A stretch of 64,000 nt of DNA from CAWUFC02 sp963921335 (GCA_963921335.3 CAWUFC020000001.1:496001-560000), one strand, 5' to 3'. Positions 16,123 to 23,857 are shown, counted from the stretch's first letter. Program-made: numbers and translations. The notes: generated by a model not told the origin, from the letters alone.

Positions 16123-16144
16123 ATAGCGCGGAATGGAGTCCTGA

Positions 16145-16552
16145 ATGAGAAGAACGGCAACTTGTGGTTGCGGAGATGTATCAATCACTACCTCCGCTGA
16201 TCCTGAGTTTTGTTTTGCGTGTCACTGCGATTTCTGTCAGAGAGCGACGGGTTCTGTTGGTAGGCTAGGAGCCGTCTTCTCAGAGCAAAACATAGAGTCT
16301 ATTCAAGGAAATACAACGGAGCACCAAGGCTCGGAAAAGTACCCGGAGATTCGAAAGTGGTTCTGTACCAAGTGTGGCACTACCGTCCATTGGGTCAACC
16401 CCACCAATATGCCGGGAATGCGCATAGTTTCGATAGGCTGTTTCGCGGACCCTGAATTCCCAGCTCCCGCAATGTCGGTCCACACCAAATATCGGCAGGC
16501 ATGGTGCCATACATTTGAAGGTGCAGCTGACTTTGAAGGTTTGCCGGAGTAG
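16145..16552 (+). CDS. GFA-family zinc protein (cassette 13)
   Basis: 135 residues with CGCG, CHCDFC and CTKCG cysteine motifs for two zinc sites. It is a close duplicate of the start-less frame in cassette 9 and here has a normal ATG with GGAG upstream. The two cassettes have different attC sites, so the duplication was followed by, or involved, a change of attC. Substrate unknown. Confidence 0.83.
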   Translation: MRRTATCGCGDVSITTSADPEFCFACHCDFCQRATGSVGRLGAVFSEQNIESIQGNTTEHQGSEKYPEIRKWFCTKCGTTVHWVNPTNMPGMRIVSIGCFADPEFPAPAMSVHTKYRQAWCHTFEGAADFEGLPE

Positions 16553-16568
16553 CAACAATGCGCGCAAC

Positions 16569-16650
16569 ACCCAACAAGGCGCGGCAATCGCTCCCCCGGG
16601 ACCTCGTAACAATCGCTTCGCGTTTGCTACGATTTTCAGCTGTGTTATGA
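16569..16650 (+). repeat. attC site 13
   Basis: Left core ACCCAAC (16569-16575, perfect RYYYAAC), right core GTTATGA (16644-16650), 82 bp. The last clearly intact attC. Closes cassette 13 (16117-16644). Confidence 0.85.
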
Positions 16651-16689
16651 GTCCAACTTAGTGAGGCCTTCGATTCTGCAGGAGACGAG

Positions 16690-17229
16690 ATGAATTGGGA
16701 AGCGATTGCCGCGGTAGCGGAATTTGCCGGCGCCATAGCCGTAATTATCACGTTGATCTATCTCTCTTACCAGCTTCGGCAAAGCAACCAGATAGCCAAG
16801 GCGGAGGCGATTCGTGAGCTCACCAACACTTACGATTTACACTTTGCGCACCTCCACTTCCCAGATCTTAACGAGCTTGTTCGTCGGGGCTTAGATGATT
16901 TCCACGCATTATCAGCAGAAGAGCAAGCAAGGTTTAACGGCTCTCACTACCCGCTTTTAAATCATGTGGAGACCGTGCACGAGATGCGAGACCTTAAGCT
17001 GGTGAGTGATCACCAGCACGATTCTTGGATGGCTGCAGTGATCGGTATAATCGTCAAGCCTGGCGGGCATCAATGGTGGACCCATGCGAGGACAACCATG
17101 TCTCCAGTATTTGTCGAAGCTATTGAAGATCTTCTTGAAGATGACAGCTATACCAAAGTCCCTTTTACGACGTTGTGGCCGTGGACGAAATCAGAGCGCA
17201 ATGATGCAATACAAAATGAGTCCTTATAA
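16690..17229 (+). CDS. MNWxAIG-family single-pass membrane protein
   Basis: 179 residues from the ATG after CAGGAGACGAG, a good ribosome-binding site. Starts MNWEAIAAVAEFAGAI, one membrane segment (about 10-30) into YQLRQSNQ, then the family marks DLNELVRRGLDDF, LSAEEQARF and GGHQWWTHAR. Closest in layout to the copy at 20720, outside the clear array. Its TAA stop lies in the left core of the decayed attC 14. Function unknown. Confidence 0.72.
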   Translation: MNWEAIAAVAEFAGAIAVIITLIYLSYQLRQSNQIAKAEAIRELTNTYDLHFAHLHFPDLNELVRRGLDDFHALSAEEQARFNGSHYPLLNHVETVHEMRDLKLVSDHQHDSWMAAVIGIIVKPGGHQWWTHARTTMSPVFVEAIEDLLEDDSYTKVPFTTLWPWTKSERNDAIQNESL

Positions 17230-17278
17230 CAATCACGGGCTAGGGGCAGCTTATCGCTGTGCAATCGTGCGGTGCCTA
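17224..17278 (+). repeat. attC site 14, decayed
   Basis: Left core TTATAAC (17224-17230) followed by AATCACGGGCTAGG and a partner arm near GCAATCGTGC; the expected right core is degraded to GGTGCCT (17271-17277). Probably not recombinogenic. Confidence 0.5.
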
Positions 17279-17295
17279 TATTGAGGTTCTGACTA

Positions 17296-17802
17296 ATGAC
17301 ACTAGAGCAGTTCAGTAATATTGGTGAAGCTTTAGGAGGCATCGCAGTTGTTGTCTCCCTTCTCGTACTTGCATTTCAGATTAGGCAGAACACTCAAGCT
17401 GTCCGGGTTGAATCTGCCAGGGCCTCTGAAGAGGCCTGGTCCGTTCTGGATCTAAAGCTAGGTATCGAGCTTGAACCTGATCTTGGTCTCAAGATTCATA
17501 CGGCGGACAGCATAGAAGAATTCACAAATGAAGAGATATTGCGTACTCAAACCATCTTGCGCGCAATTTGGCACCAACTGACCAGTGAGTTCTATTTGTA
17601 TCGTGACGGAAAACTGGAACACAGAATATGGGAGCGCCGCATCCTATGGTTTCGCGGGTATGTGTCTATTCCGGTTGTCAGATATTTCTTCGAGGAAGAA
17701 AAACGAGTTCTTTTGGATCCCGAATTATATGAGCAGATTATGGCGCAGACTCGTGTGACAGACTTAAGCCATGAGGCGTTTAAGGAACAGCGAGAGGAAT
17801 AA
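17296..17802 (+). CDS. MNWxAIG-family single-pass membrane protein
   Basis: 168 residues. MTLEQFSNIGEALGGI leads into one membrane segment and FQIRQNTQA (about residue 28-36). The later part has IWERRILWFRGYVSIP where other copies have the WW motif. Sits between two decayed attC sites, so probably an old cassette. Function unknown. Confidence 0.68.
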   Translation: MTLEQFSNIGEALGGIAVVVSLLVLAFQIRQNTQAVRVESARASEEAWSVLDLKLGIELEPDLGLKIHTADSIEEFTNEEILRTQTILRAIWHQLTSEFYLYRDGKLEHRIWERRILWFRGYVSIPVVRYFFEEEKRVLLDPELYEQIMAQTRVTDLSHEAFKEQREE

Positions 17803-17843
17803 AATGCCGTTGTATGCCTGCACCGTTTATCTGGCGGTTAGCG
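17800..17843 (+). repeat. Possible attC remnant 15
   Basis: Only a right-core-like GTTAGCG (17837-17843) and short complementary arms remain after the previous gene. Weak; could be chance. Confidence 0.25.
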
Positions 17844-17891
17844 CCATAATATGTCATGGCAGCAACGGCACTTAGCGAGGGGGCTAGCGAG

Positions 17892-18377
17892 ATGAATTGG
17901 GATGCAATCGGTGCAATTGCTGAAATGCTTGGGGCTGTTGCTGTGTTTGCGTCTCTCGTGTACTTGGCAGTCCAGATCCGTGGTAGCACAAACCAGGCGA
18001 GTGCTCAGATGTTCCAAAGTGTGGCCTCAGAGCAGGCACGGGTGTCAGATGCCATAACGGGTGACCCTGAAAACCTGCAGGTTTGGATGAAAATGCATCG
18101 TGGCGAGGCAATGAACGACGACGAGAAAGCCAGGATGTACTTTATGATTTCACGCGTCGTGTCGGCGTTTCTAGCGATCCAGATCGGTTATGACAAAGGA
18201 CAGATAGACAAAGATTTCTATCTTGATGCAAGAGACCAGATCAATGTGATGTTGAGTACAGAGCATGCTCGAGAATACGCAGAGAAGTTTCTCAAAAGGC
18301 AGCATGCGAATCAGATGCATCTAGAGATATTCGCAGGTATTTTGCAAAAAACCGGGGCTTCGGATAGTGCTCCTTAA
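17892..18377 (+). CDS. MNWxAIG-family single-pass membrane protein
   Basis: 161 residues from the ATG at 17892, preceded by GAGGGGGCTAGCGAG; the ATG at 17856 would add 12 unrelated residues. Starts MNWDAIGAIAEMLGAV, membrane segment to YLAVQIR, then LQVWMKMHRGE and MNDDEKARM, the family's middle motif. The WW motif is absent at the C-terminus. Function unknown. Confidence 0.7.
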   Translation: MNWDAIGAIAEMLGAVAVFASLVYLAVQIRGSTNQASAQMFQSVASEQARVSDAITGDPENLQVWMKMHRGEAMNDDEKARMYFMISRVVSAFLAIQIGYDKGQIDKDFYLDARDQINVMLSTEHAREYAEKFLKRQHANQMHLEIFAGILQKTGASDSAP

Positions 18378-18637
18378 TACAGTCAAAAAAGCTGCTAACT
18401 TGAAAAGCAAACCAGCGGTTTGCCACGCACACCGGCTCATTGGAAGACGACCAATACGAACTGTGGCTCGGATTTGCTGTAGCTATTGTCGCGCCCAGGG
18501 CTTTTTCTCAGTAGTTCCAGAGCGCGTGACAGAAAGACTCAGCAGTCGGGAAACATTGCCGCCTGCGTGGTCGGAGGGTATGGAGTGGTGGAAAATGGAC
18601 GCGGATGAAATAAGTGCGGTACCCAGCTAACAGTTCC
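18378..18637. other. Gene-poor stretch, possible gene remnants
   Basis: No supported gene in about 260 bp. Two short frames look protein-like (DDQYELWLGFAVAIVAP near 18446-18500 and WSEGMEWWKMDADEI near 18570-18615) but lie in different frames with a stop between, consistent with a broken cassette gene. TGCTAAC at 18391-18397 resembles an isolated attC left core. Confidence 0.35.
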
Positions 18638-19036
18638 GTGAAGTCGATCGCACAGCAATTTCTTAACGCGCTCATGTCGAGTGATCTCAAGGTCATGCGA
18701 GGCTGCTTGAGCCCGGAAGTTGTGTGGCACCCGCCGACGTCAGCAGAGAAACGATTCGGCGGTGAAGTGCGAGGCCTTGAAGCGGTGATGTCATTCCTGA
18801 CTGAAAACCCGGAGAATTTTTACGAGGCCGGCTCTAGGTCGGCCGAAATTCTTCACCTGGTCTCCGAAAACGATCTGGTTTCAATCCACTTTAATTTTCA
18901 TGCCACACCAAAGATTGGCGGCAAGCTCTGTACCTGTTCAAACTGGTTATTCCAGTTTGGCGAAGGAAAGATCACCGAGGTTTGGGAGGTGCTTGATGCG
19001 GCAGAGTGGAACGAATCAGTTTTGGGCAAGCATTAA
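18638..19036 (+). CDS. SnoaL/NTF2-like protein
   Basis: 132 residues from the GTG at 18638; a GTG at 18614 would add eight residues. No clear ribosome-binding site for either. Pattern: SIAQQFLNALMSSDLKVMRG helix, PEVVWHPP strand, LEAVMSFL helix, then WLFQFGEGKITEVWEVLD, as in ketosteroid-isomerase-like SnoaL proteins. Ligand unknown. It precedes the DUF6713-like operon by 37 bp. Confidence 0.6.
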   Translation: MKSIAQQFLNALMSSDLKVMRGCLSPEVVWHPPTSAEKRFGGEVRGLEAVMSFLTENPENFYEAGSRSAEILHLVSENDLVSIHFNFHATPKIGGKLCTCSNWLFQFGEGKITEVWEVLDAAEWNESVLGKH

Positions 19037-19073
19037 GTGCACATAAAACAAAGCATATAAGGCAGACCTTACC

Positions 19074-19478
19074 TTGAACACATTGCTCTATTATTTTGGT
19101 GTATCGCTGTTGATTGTGCATGAGATGGATGCGGTTGGTCAGGCGGAGTGGCGGTTGCTGTTCTTCCTTCGGGATATGTCTGACCAGGCGGCCTACCCCA
19201 TCTTTATTACCCTCCACATACCTGCGGTATTCCTGGTTTTTTGGCTCGGGCAGAACCCAAAATCGAGCATTCGTTCAGTGTTTCGCGCGGTAGCAGCGGC
19301 GTTCCTTCTCGGTCATGCCATTATTCACCACCGGCTGGTGGGTGCCCCTGAATATGGGTTTCATGGTCTGCTGTCTGAGACGCTCATTTATGGGGCGGCG
19401 CTGTGCGGCATCGCTTATCTATTGCTATTGTTAGTTCAGCACAGAGCCCGCGCTAGAAGGAATCTTACGGAACAATGA
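19074..19478 (+). CDS. DUF6713-like membrane protein
   Basis: 134 residues starting at a TTG with AAGGCAG about ten bases upstream. About four membrane segments. The VHEMDAVGQAEWRLLFFL segment (about 14-31) and HAIIHHRL near residue 82 give histidine and glutamate residues inside the membrane that recall DUF6713 proteins. Function unknown. The stop overlaps the next start as ATGA. Confidence 0.55.
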   Translation: MNTLLYYFGVSLLIVHEMDAVGQAEWRLLFFLRDMSDQAAYPIFITLHIPAVFLVFWLGQNPKSSIRSVFRAVAAAFLLGHAIIHHRLVGAPEYGFHGLLSETLIYGAALCGIAYLLLLLVQHRARARRNLTEQ

Positions 19479-19864
19479 GCGAATATGAATTGTCAGACCT
19501 GGTCGCCAGCAACATGGCCAATATGTACATGGATACCGCGACCTTCCTGACCTTGTTTAGTGGCTATATTGTCGTGACCTATCTCCTGGGTGACAAATTG
19601 ACCCGCTTCCAGGCGGTATTTATCAGTGTTGTGTTCCTGGGTCTTGCCGCCAGGGGAATGAGCGGCATTTTTAACCTGATTGGAAAAAATCTGGAGCTGC
19701 TGACCAGACTTCATGAACTCAACCCACAGCGCTATGATCTGCCGACGCAAGGCATGATGAGCGCTTACGTCTATCTGGCGTTTCGGACCCTGGTCGTTTT
19801 GGGCTGCTTTATTTTCATGTGGCAGGTTCGTCACGGCAGTAAGAAAAATCTTGAAGCTAGTTAG
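19475..19864 (+). CDS. MTEYEL-family small membrane protein
   Basis: 129 residues, three to four hydrophobic segments. Starts MSEYELSDLVASN, then TLFSGYIVVTYLLGDKLTRF, matching the cassette 2 copy. It lies outside any attC and is translationally coupled to the DUF6713-like gene. Function unknown. Confidence 0.7.
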   Translation: MSEYELSDLVASNMANMYMDTATFLTLFSGYIVVTYLLGDKLTRFQAVFISVVFLGLAARGMSGIFNLIGKNLELLTRLHELNPQRYDLPTQGMMSAYVYLAFRTLVVLGCFIFMWQVRHGSKKNLEAS

Positions 19865-19870
19865 ACTATT

Positions 19871-20284
19871 ATGAATTATGAAACCTTAACCGGCAGTTGT
19901 TTGTGCGGGCAGTGTCAGTACTCGATCACTGCGGAGCTTATGCACTTTTTTCAGTGCCATTGTGTTCAATGCCGTAAAACAACCGCGTCCAATTTTGCCG
20001 CGAATATCATAGCTGCGCCTGCGCAAATTGAATGGGTATCAGGTCAAAACAATATCAAACGCTTTGATTACCCGGGGCGTGGTTTCACACAAGTATTCTG
20101 TAACACCTGTGGATCAGGGCTACCGTTTCTGGATAAGAGTGGTGAAATGCTATTCATCCCCACCGGCACATTAGACAGCATCCCGGCTATAAAACCTGAG
20201 GCCAACATATTCTGGGGCGAGAGAGCAGCATGGTGTGAACACGGCATGGATGCACCAAGGCAGGAGATGTTCGAGCAGGCCTAG
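19871..20284 (+). CDS. GFA-family zinc protein
   Basis: 137 residues with GSCLCGQCQYSI, CHCVQCRK and FCNTCGSGL zinc motifs. It is the fourth GFA-type gene of the window and the only one outside the attC-bounded array; it follows the MSEYEL gene by six bases. Substrate unknown. Confidence 0.82.
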   Translation: MNYETLTGSCLCGQCQYSITAELMHFFQCHCVQCRKTTASNFAANIIAAPAQIEWVSGQNNIKRFDYPGRGFTQVFCNTCGSGLPFLDKSGEMLFIPTGTLDSIPAIKPEANIFWGERAAWCEHGMDAPRQEMFEQA

Positions 20285-20328
20285 CAAGCACAGGAATCGG
20301 GTTTGCTGGATAAGGAGCTATTCAGGTG

Positions 20329-20715
20329 ATGAGCATATATGAATTGCACACACTCTGGTTTGAACTGGTAGCCGTCGCCCAGGCGGAGTTTCAGTTCTGG
20401 CTGACCATCAGCTTTGCCATGATTCTGGCGGGTTATTATGTCTTTGCGGAGCTTAGCGGCCGTTTTCAGAGCCTGTTGTTGTGGCTCTATAGCCTGGTGT
20501 CGGTAGTGCTTATTATGCGCTGGGGTAGCGCAGTCAATAAGCTGGCTGAGCTGAATATGACGATCACGTCTCTGGGTGGACAGCCTTTCACCAGTGCGGT
20601 GGACTGGATCGCGTCTATCTTGCAAACACTGGCCATGGTCGCCGGTACGGCCGCCATCGTGGTGTTCCTGCGGCTGGCGTCGAGGGCGGTGCGGGCTTCA
20701 AGTGTCGAGGGGTGA
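20329..20715 (+). CDS. MTEYEL-family small membrane protein
   Basis: 128 residues from the ATG at 20329, with an in-frame GTG three bases before. Starts MSIYELHTLW, then FQFWLTISFAMILAGYYVFA, parallel to the FW/WW-SVSFG segment of the cassette 4 and 7 copies. Four bases separate it from the next gene. Function unknown. Confidence 0.68.
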   Translation: MSIYELHTLWFELVAVAQAEFQFWLTISFAMILAGYYVFAELSGRFQSLLLWLYSLVSVVLIMRWGSAVNKLAELNMTITSLGGQPFTSAVDWIASILQTLAMVAGTAAIVVFLRLASRAVRASSVEG

Positions 20716-20719
20716 TTGA

Positions 20720-21265
20720 GTGAACTGGGAAGCATTGGGCGCAATTGGTGAGCTGGTTGGGGCGGTCGGTGTAATCGCAACGCTTGCCTTCCTTGCGTTC
20801 CAGATTCGACAGAACTCATCCCTGTTGAAGAATAATACTCGCCAGCTGGCGCAGAATCACCAGGTGGCCATCGCGCAGGCCATTGCGCAATCCGATAAAC
20901 AAAGTGATCCAATGCTGGTAGTGGCCCAGAGCAGTGAGCTGAGCAATATCATGCATCGTGGCCTCGCCAATTTTCAGAGTCTGCCACCAGAGGAGGCGAT
21001 GCGGTTTTCCATGGCCATGGGCCCCATAGTGGCTGCGGTTGCGGTCAAAATGGGAGAGCAACGCCAGCTCGGGGTAGCTGACGAAGTCCACCTGCCTGGG
21101 CAGATTAATTTTCTGATGCGATTTATCGATACCGATGGCGGCCGGCAGTGGTGGACTATCGGTAAAGGCATGTATCCCCAATCGTTTATTGAAACCGTCG
21201 AAGAAGCACTCAAGCGGCGTCACGGCGGCGCAGTTGATGCTGCTGAGCAGGGCGCCAAATTATGA
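20720..21265 (+). CDS. MNWxAIG-family single-pass membrane protein
   Basis: 181 residues from a GTG (VNWEALGAIGELVGAV). One membrane segment into FQIRQNSSL; then LSNIMHRGLANF, LPPEEAMRF and GGRQWWTIGKGMYPQSF, the fullest set of family motifs seen here. Overlaps the next start by four bases, so it is part of an operon with the GDSL lipoprotein. Function unknown. Confidence 0.72.
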   Translation: MNWEALGAIGELVGAVGVIATLAFLAFQIRQNSSLLKNNTRQLAQNHQVAIAQAIAQSDKQSDPMLVVAQSSELSNIMHRGLANFQSLPPEEAMRFSMAMGPIVAAVAVKMGEQRQLGVADEVHLPGQINFLMRFIDTDGGRQWWTIGKGMYPQSFIETVEEALKRRHGGAVDAAEQGAKL

Positions 21266-21876
21266 GCCATCTGAAACTGTCCCGGCTTCTGCCACTATTC
21301 CTGATGCTTGTCTTAAGTGCCTGCGGCTTGCCGGAGCACAACGCGCTGCCGCCCGGTAGCACCATCCTGGCTTTTTGTGACAGCCTGACTGCGGGTGTTG
21401 GCACCAGCAGTGACAAAAGCTATCCCACGGTTCTCGCTGAGCTCACCGGCTTGGAGGTCGTCAATGCGGGCGTCTCTGGTGAGACCACGGAGGAAGGGTT
21501 GCCCCGGTTAAGAGGCTTGTTGCCCGAGGTACAACCAGATCTGTTGATTCTGATAGAGGGCGGCAATGATATTCTCAGGAACAAGCGGTTTTCTGATGCC
21601 AAGTCCAATCTCGCCCAGATGATTGAAATGGCGCTGCAGGAGGACATTCCCGTGATATTTCTTGGCGTCCCCGAAAAGAACCTGTTTTCCAGCACTGCGC
21701 CTTTTTACAAGGAGCTTGCAGCAGAATATCCGGTGATTTTTGATGGTGGCCTGATTGCCGATTTGTTGCGCAGCCCATCCCTTAAATCTGACCCTGTGCA
21801 TTTAAATGCCAAGGGTTACAGGGAGATGGCTGAGTCCATCTACGAACTTATGGAAGGCCAGGGTCTGGTCAACTGA
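21262..21876 (+). CDS. GDSL-type esterase lipoprotein
   Basis: 204 residues. N-terminal lipoprotein signal with lipobox LSAC (Cys21), so it is anchored in the cell envelope. SGNH-hydrolase blocks: AFCDSLTAG with the nucleophile Ser41, EGGNDIL near residue 98, and DPVHLN with the Asp-His pair near 177. Cys39 replaces the Gly of the usual GDS. Overall it resembles TesA-type arylesterase/thioesterases. Confidence 0.82.
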   Translation: MSHLKLSRLLPLFLMLVLSACGLPEHNALPPGSTILAFCDSLTAGVGTSSDKSYPTVLAELTGLEVVNAGVSGETTEEGLPRLRGLLPEVQPDLLILIEGGNDILRNKRFSDAKSNLAQMIEMALQEDIPVIFLGVPEKNLFSSTAPFYKELAAEYPVIFDGGLIADLLRSPSLKSDPVHLNAKGYREMAESIYELMEGQGLVN

Positions 21877-21891
21877 ACAGGGTAGCTATCC

Positions 21892-23007
21892 ATGCCTGAA
21901 TTCATGAGCGACAACGCAGTGATCGACCGAGTGCTTGATCATGTACAAAACGGAACCACCGACCTCGGTGACCTGGTTTGGCAGGAGCCGGTGGAGAACT
22001 ATCGTAGTGAGGAACGTTTTCAGCAGGAGCTGGCACTATTGCGGCGCCTGCCGGTGCCGTTTTGTCCCTCTGCTGCATTGGGAAAGCCGGGCGATTACGT
22101 GGCCCGCCAGGCAGCGGGGGTGCCCATTTTGGTTGTTCGAGGCAAAGATGGCCAGGTGCGCGCCTTTCGCAATGCCTGCCGTCACCGCGGCGCGGAAGTG
22201 GCGCAGGGTATCGGGAACGCACGCGCCTTTGCCTGCCCTTACCACGGTTGGACCTATGCCCTGGATGGTGAACTCTCTGGTATTCCTCACCAGCACGGTT
22301 TTCCCGGCATCGACAAAAACAGTCACGGCCTTGTGCCGGTGCAGGTCTGGGAAAGCTCGGGCATTGTGTTCGTCAACCAGAGTGATGAGCCGATTGGTGC
22401 TGATCCCGGGGAAGGCCTGCCTGAGCTGATACCTGCCGATAAAGACCTCATTGATTTCGAAGACAATGAAGCCGATTTCAATTGGAAGGTGTCGCTGGAA
22501 GGTTCGCTCGAGGGTTATCACATTCGTTTTGGTCACCCCGAAACCTTCTACCCCTACGGCTACGACAACCTCAATGTGGTGGAACATTCGGGCCTTCACA
22601 GTCGCGTGACCTATCCCTTCAAGCGGATCGAGAAACTGGCGAGTCTTCCGGAGTCAGATCGCAATATAGAAGGCCGCGTAACCTATGTTTACCACCTGTT
22701 TCCCAACTGCATGGTCACGGTGCTCTCCCATCACACCATACTGGTCATACTGGAACCGGTCGCACCGGGTCGAACCCGCAACGTCGCCTATTCCCTGGCC
22801 CGCACCAATGGAGACCCAGACGCCATGGAGACCGCCAAGCGCGACGCCAAGTTTGTCACCCAAACCGGCGCCCCCGAAGACCGTGCGCTGGCGGAGAGCG
22901 TGCAACGTGGTATGCAGAGTGACGCGAATGAGCATTACACCTTTGGCCACTTCGAAAGTGCGATTGTTCACTTCCATAGCAATTTGAATGCAGCACTGAA
23001 TACATAG
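21892..23007 (+). CDS. Rieske ring-hydroxylating oxygenase, alpha subunit
   Basis: 371 residues. The Rieske [2Fe-2S] motif is CRHRG...CPYHGW (about 95-120). The catalytic iron ligands are suggested by SLEGYHIRFGH near 205-215. Members hydroxylate or demethylate aromatic and quaternary-amine substrates. No reductase or ferredoxin gene lies next to it, so electrons must come from elsewhere. It starts 15 bp after the esterase gene. Confidence 0.85.
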   Translation: MPEFMSDNAVIDRVLDHVQNGTTDLGDLVWQEPVENYRSEERFQQELALLRRLPVPFCPSAALGKPGDYVARQAAGVPILVVRGKDGQVRAFRNACRHRGAEVAQGIGNARAFACPYHGWTYALDGELSGIPHQHGFPGIDKNSHGLVPVQVWESSGIVFVNQSDEPIGADPGEGLPELIPADKDLIDFEDNEADFNWKVSLEGSLEGYHIRFGHPETFYPYGYDNLNVVEHSGLHSRVTYPFKRIEKLASLPESDRNIEGRVTYVYHLFPNCMVTVLSHHTILVILEPVAPGRTRNVAYSLARTNGDPDAMETAKRDAKFVTQTGAPEDRALAESVQRGMQSDANEHYTFGHFESAIVHFHSNLNAALNT

Positions 23008-23047
23008 GCCTGGAAAACCGCTGACTTTAATCAGCAGGAGAATTGCC

Positions 23048-23356
23048 GTGTTAGAACTTCGTCCTAACTGTGAAGCCTGCGACAAGGACCTGCCACCGGA
23101 CTCGACAGAAGCGCACATCTGCACCTACGAGTGCACCTTTTGCGCGAGCTGTGTCGAGAACTTGCTGCACAATGTATGTCCCAATTGCGGTGGCGGCTTT
23201 AGTCCTCGACCGATCAGACCAAAAACGGCGCGAAGGTCGGGTGTGAGCCTGCAGTATCAACCGGCATCAACCAAACGGGTGTATACCAAGTACACCCGGG
23301 ATCAGATCGGTGAATTCGCGGCGGCTGCAAAAGACATTTTTCCGGGGGACAGGTGA
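23048..23356 (+). CDS. DUF1272 zinc-ribbon-like protein
   Basis: 102 residues from a GTG after AGCAGGAGAATTGCC. The DUF1272 signature is complete: LELRPNCEACDKDLPPDS, then CTYECTFCASCVE and CPNCGGG, eight Cys likely binding two zinc ions. The C-terminal tail (about 60-102) is longer than in minimal members. Function unknown. Three bases separate it from the next gene. Confidence 0.82.
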   Translation: MLELRPNCEACDKDLPPDSTEAHICTYECTFCASCVENLLHNVCPNCGGGFSPRPIRPKTARRSGVSLQYQPASTKRVYTKYTRDQIGEFAAAAKDIFPGDR

Positions 23357-23359
23357 GTT

Positions 23360-23857
23360 ATGAGTATTCAGGATCTAGGCAGTATTGGAGAGTTAGTTGC
23401 AGCGATTGCCACCGTGGCCACGCTGGTTTATCTGGCAATTCAAGTACGTCATAACACCCGCGCGCTCAAGGCATCTACCTTTGAGAACGTCAGTTCGGAA
23501 ATGGGCCAGAACGTGGTGCCCATCCTTATGACCTCTGATTTAGCCGACATCTATGCGAGGGTGTTGCAAGACCCGGACAGTCTTAGCGCCGGGGAGAGAG
23601 TGCGAATTTCCGCTATGTACGTTTCTTCATTTCGCAAACTGGAGTCTGTGTTTGTACAGACACAACTGGGGTCCATTGATGCAGAGTACGCCGAGGGGTT
23701 CGAGAGATCCCTGATATCGCTGGGCAAGACACCTTTCGGTGAACAGTGGTGGGCCTCCGCTAAACAGTTGTTCTACAAGCACTTTGTGGCGCATGCCGAC
23801 GCCAGACTGGCCGATGACGATATTCCAGAAGGGAATCCAGCAGTAACGCCAGAATAG
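23360..23857 (+). CDS. MNWxAIG-family single-pass membrane protein
   Basis: 165 residues. MSIQDLGSIGELVAAIATVATL leads into YLAIQVRHNTRALK; then DLADIYARVLQD, LSAGERVRI and FGEQWWASAKQLFYKHF. It is the last copy, about 7 kb from the last intact attC and 15.4 kb from attI, and ends an apparent operon that begins near 19074. Function unknown. Confidence 0.7.
   Translation: MSIQDLGSIGELVAAIATVATLVYLAIQVRHNTRALKASTFENVSSEMGQNVVPILMTSDLADIYARVLQDPDSLSAGERVRISAMYVSSFRKLESVFVQTQLGSIDAEYAEGFERSLISLGKTPFGEQWWASAKQLFYKHFVAHADARLADDDIPEGNPAVTPE

Larger units (their letters stand above)
7290..16650 (+). mobile_element. Chromosomal integron with cassette array
   Basis: Comprises intI (minus strand), an attI site near 8345-8407 and at least 13 cassettes whose boundaries fall at G|TT of successive cores: 8401, 8966, 9532, 10296, 10809, 11424, 11996, 12494, 13086, 13619, 15028, 15556, 16116 and 16644. 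All cassette genes read away from intI. Cassettes are 498-764 bp except one two-gene unit of 1409 bp. No transposon ends or plasmid genes flank it, so it looks sedentary. Decayed cassettes appear to continue to at least 17.84 kb. Confidence 0.93.

Noticed and set aside
9464..16650. CRISPR array
   Set aside because: Repeats are spaced by whole genes, vary in sequence and have GTT/AAC cores and hairpins of attC sites; no cas genes.
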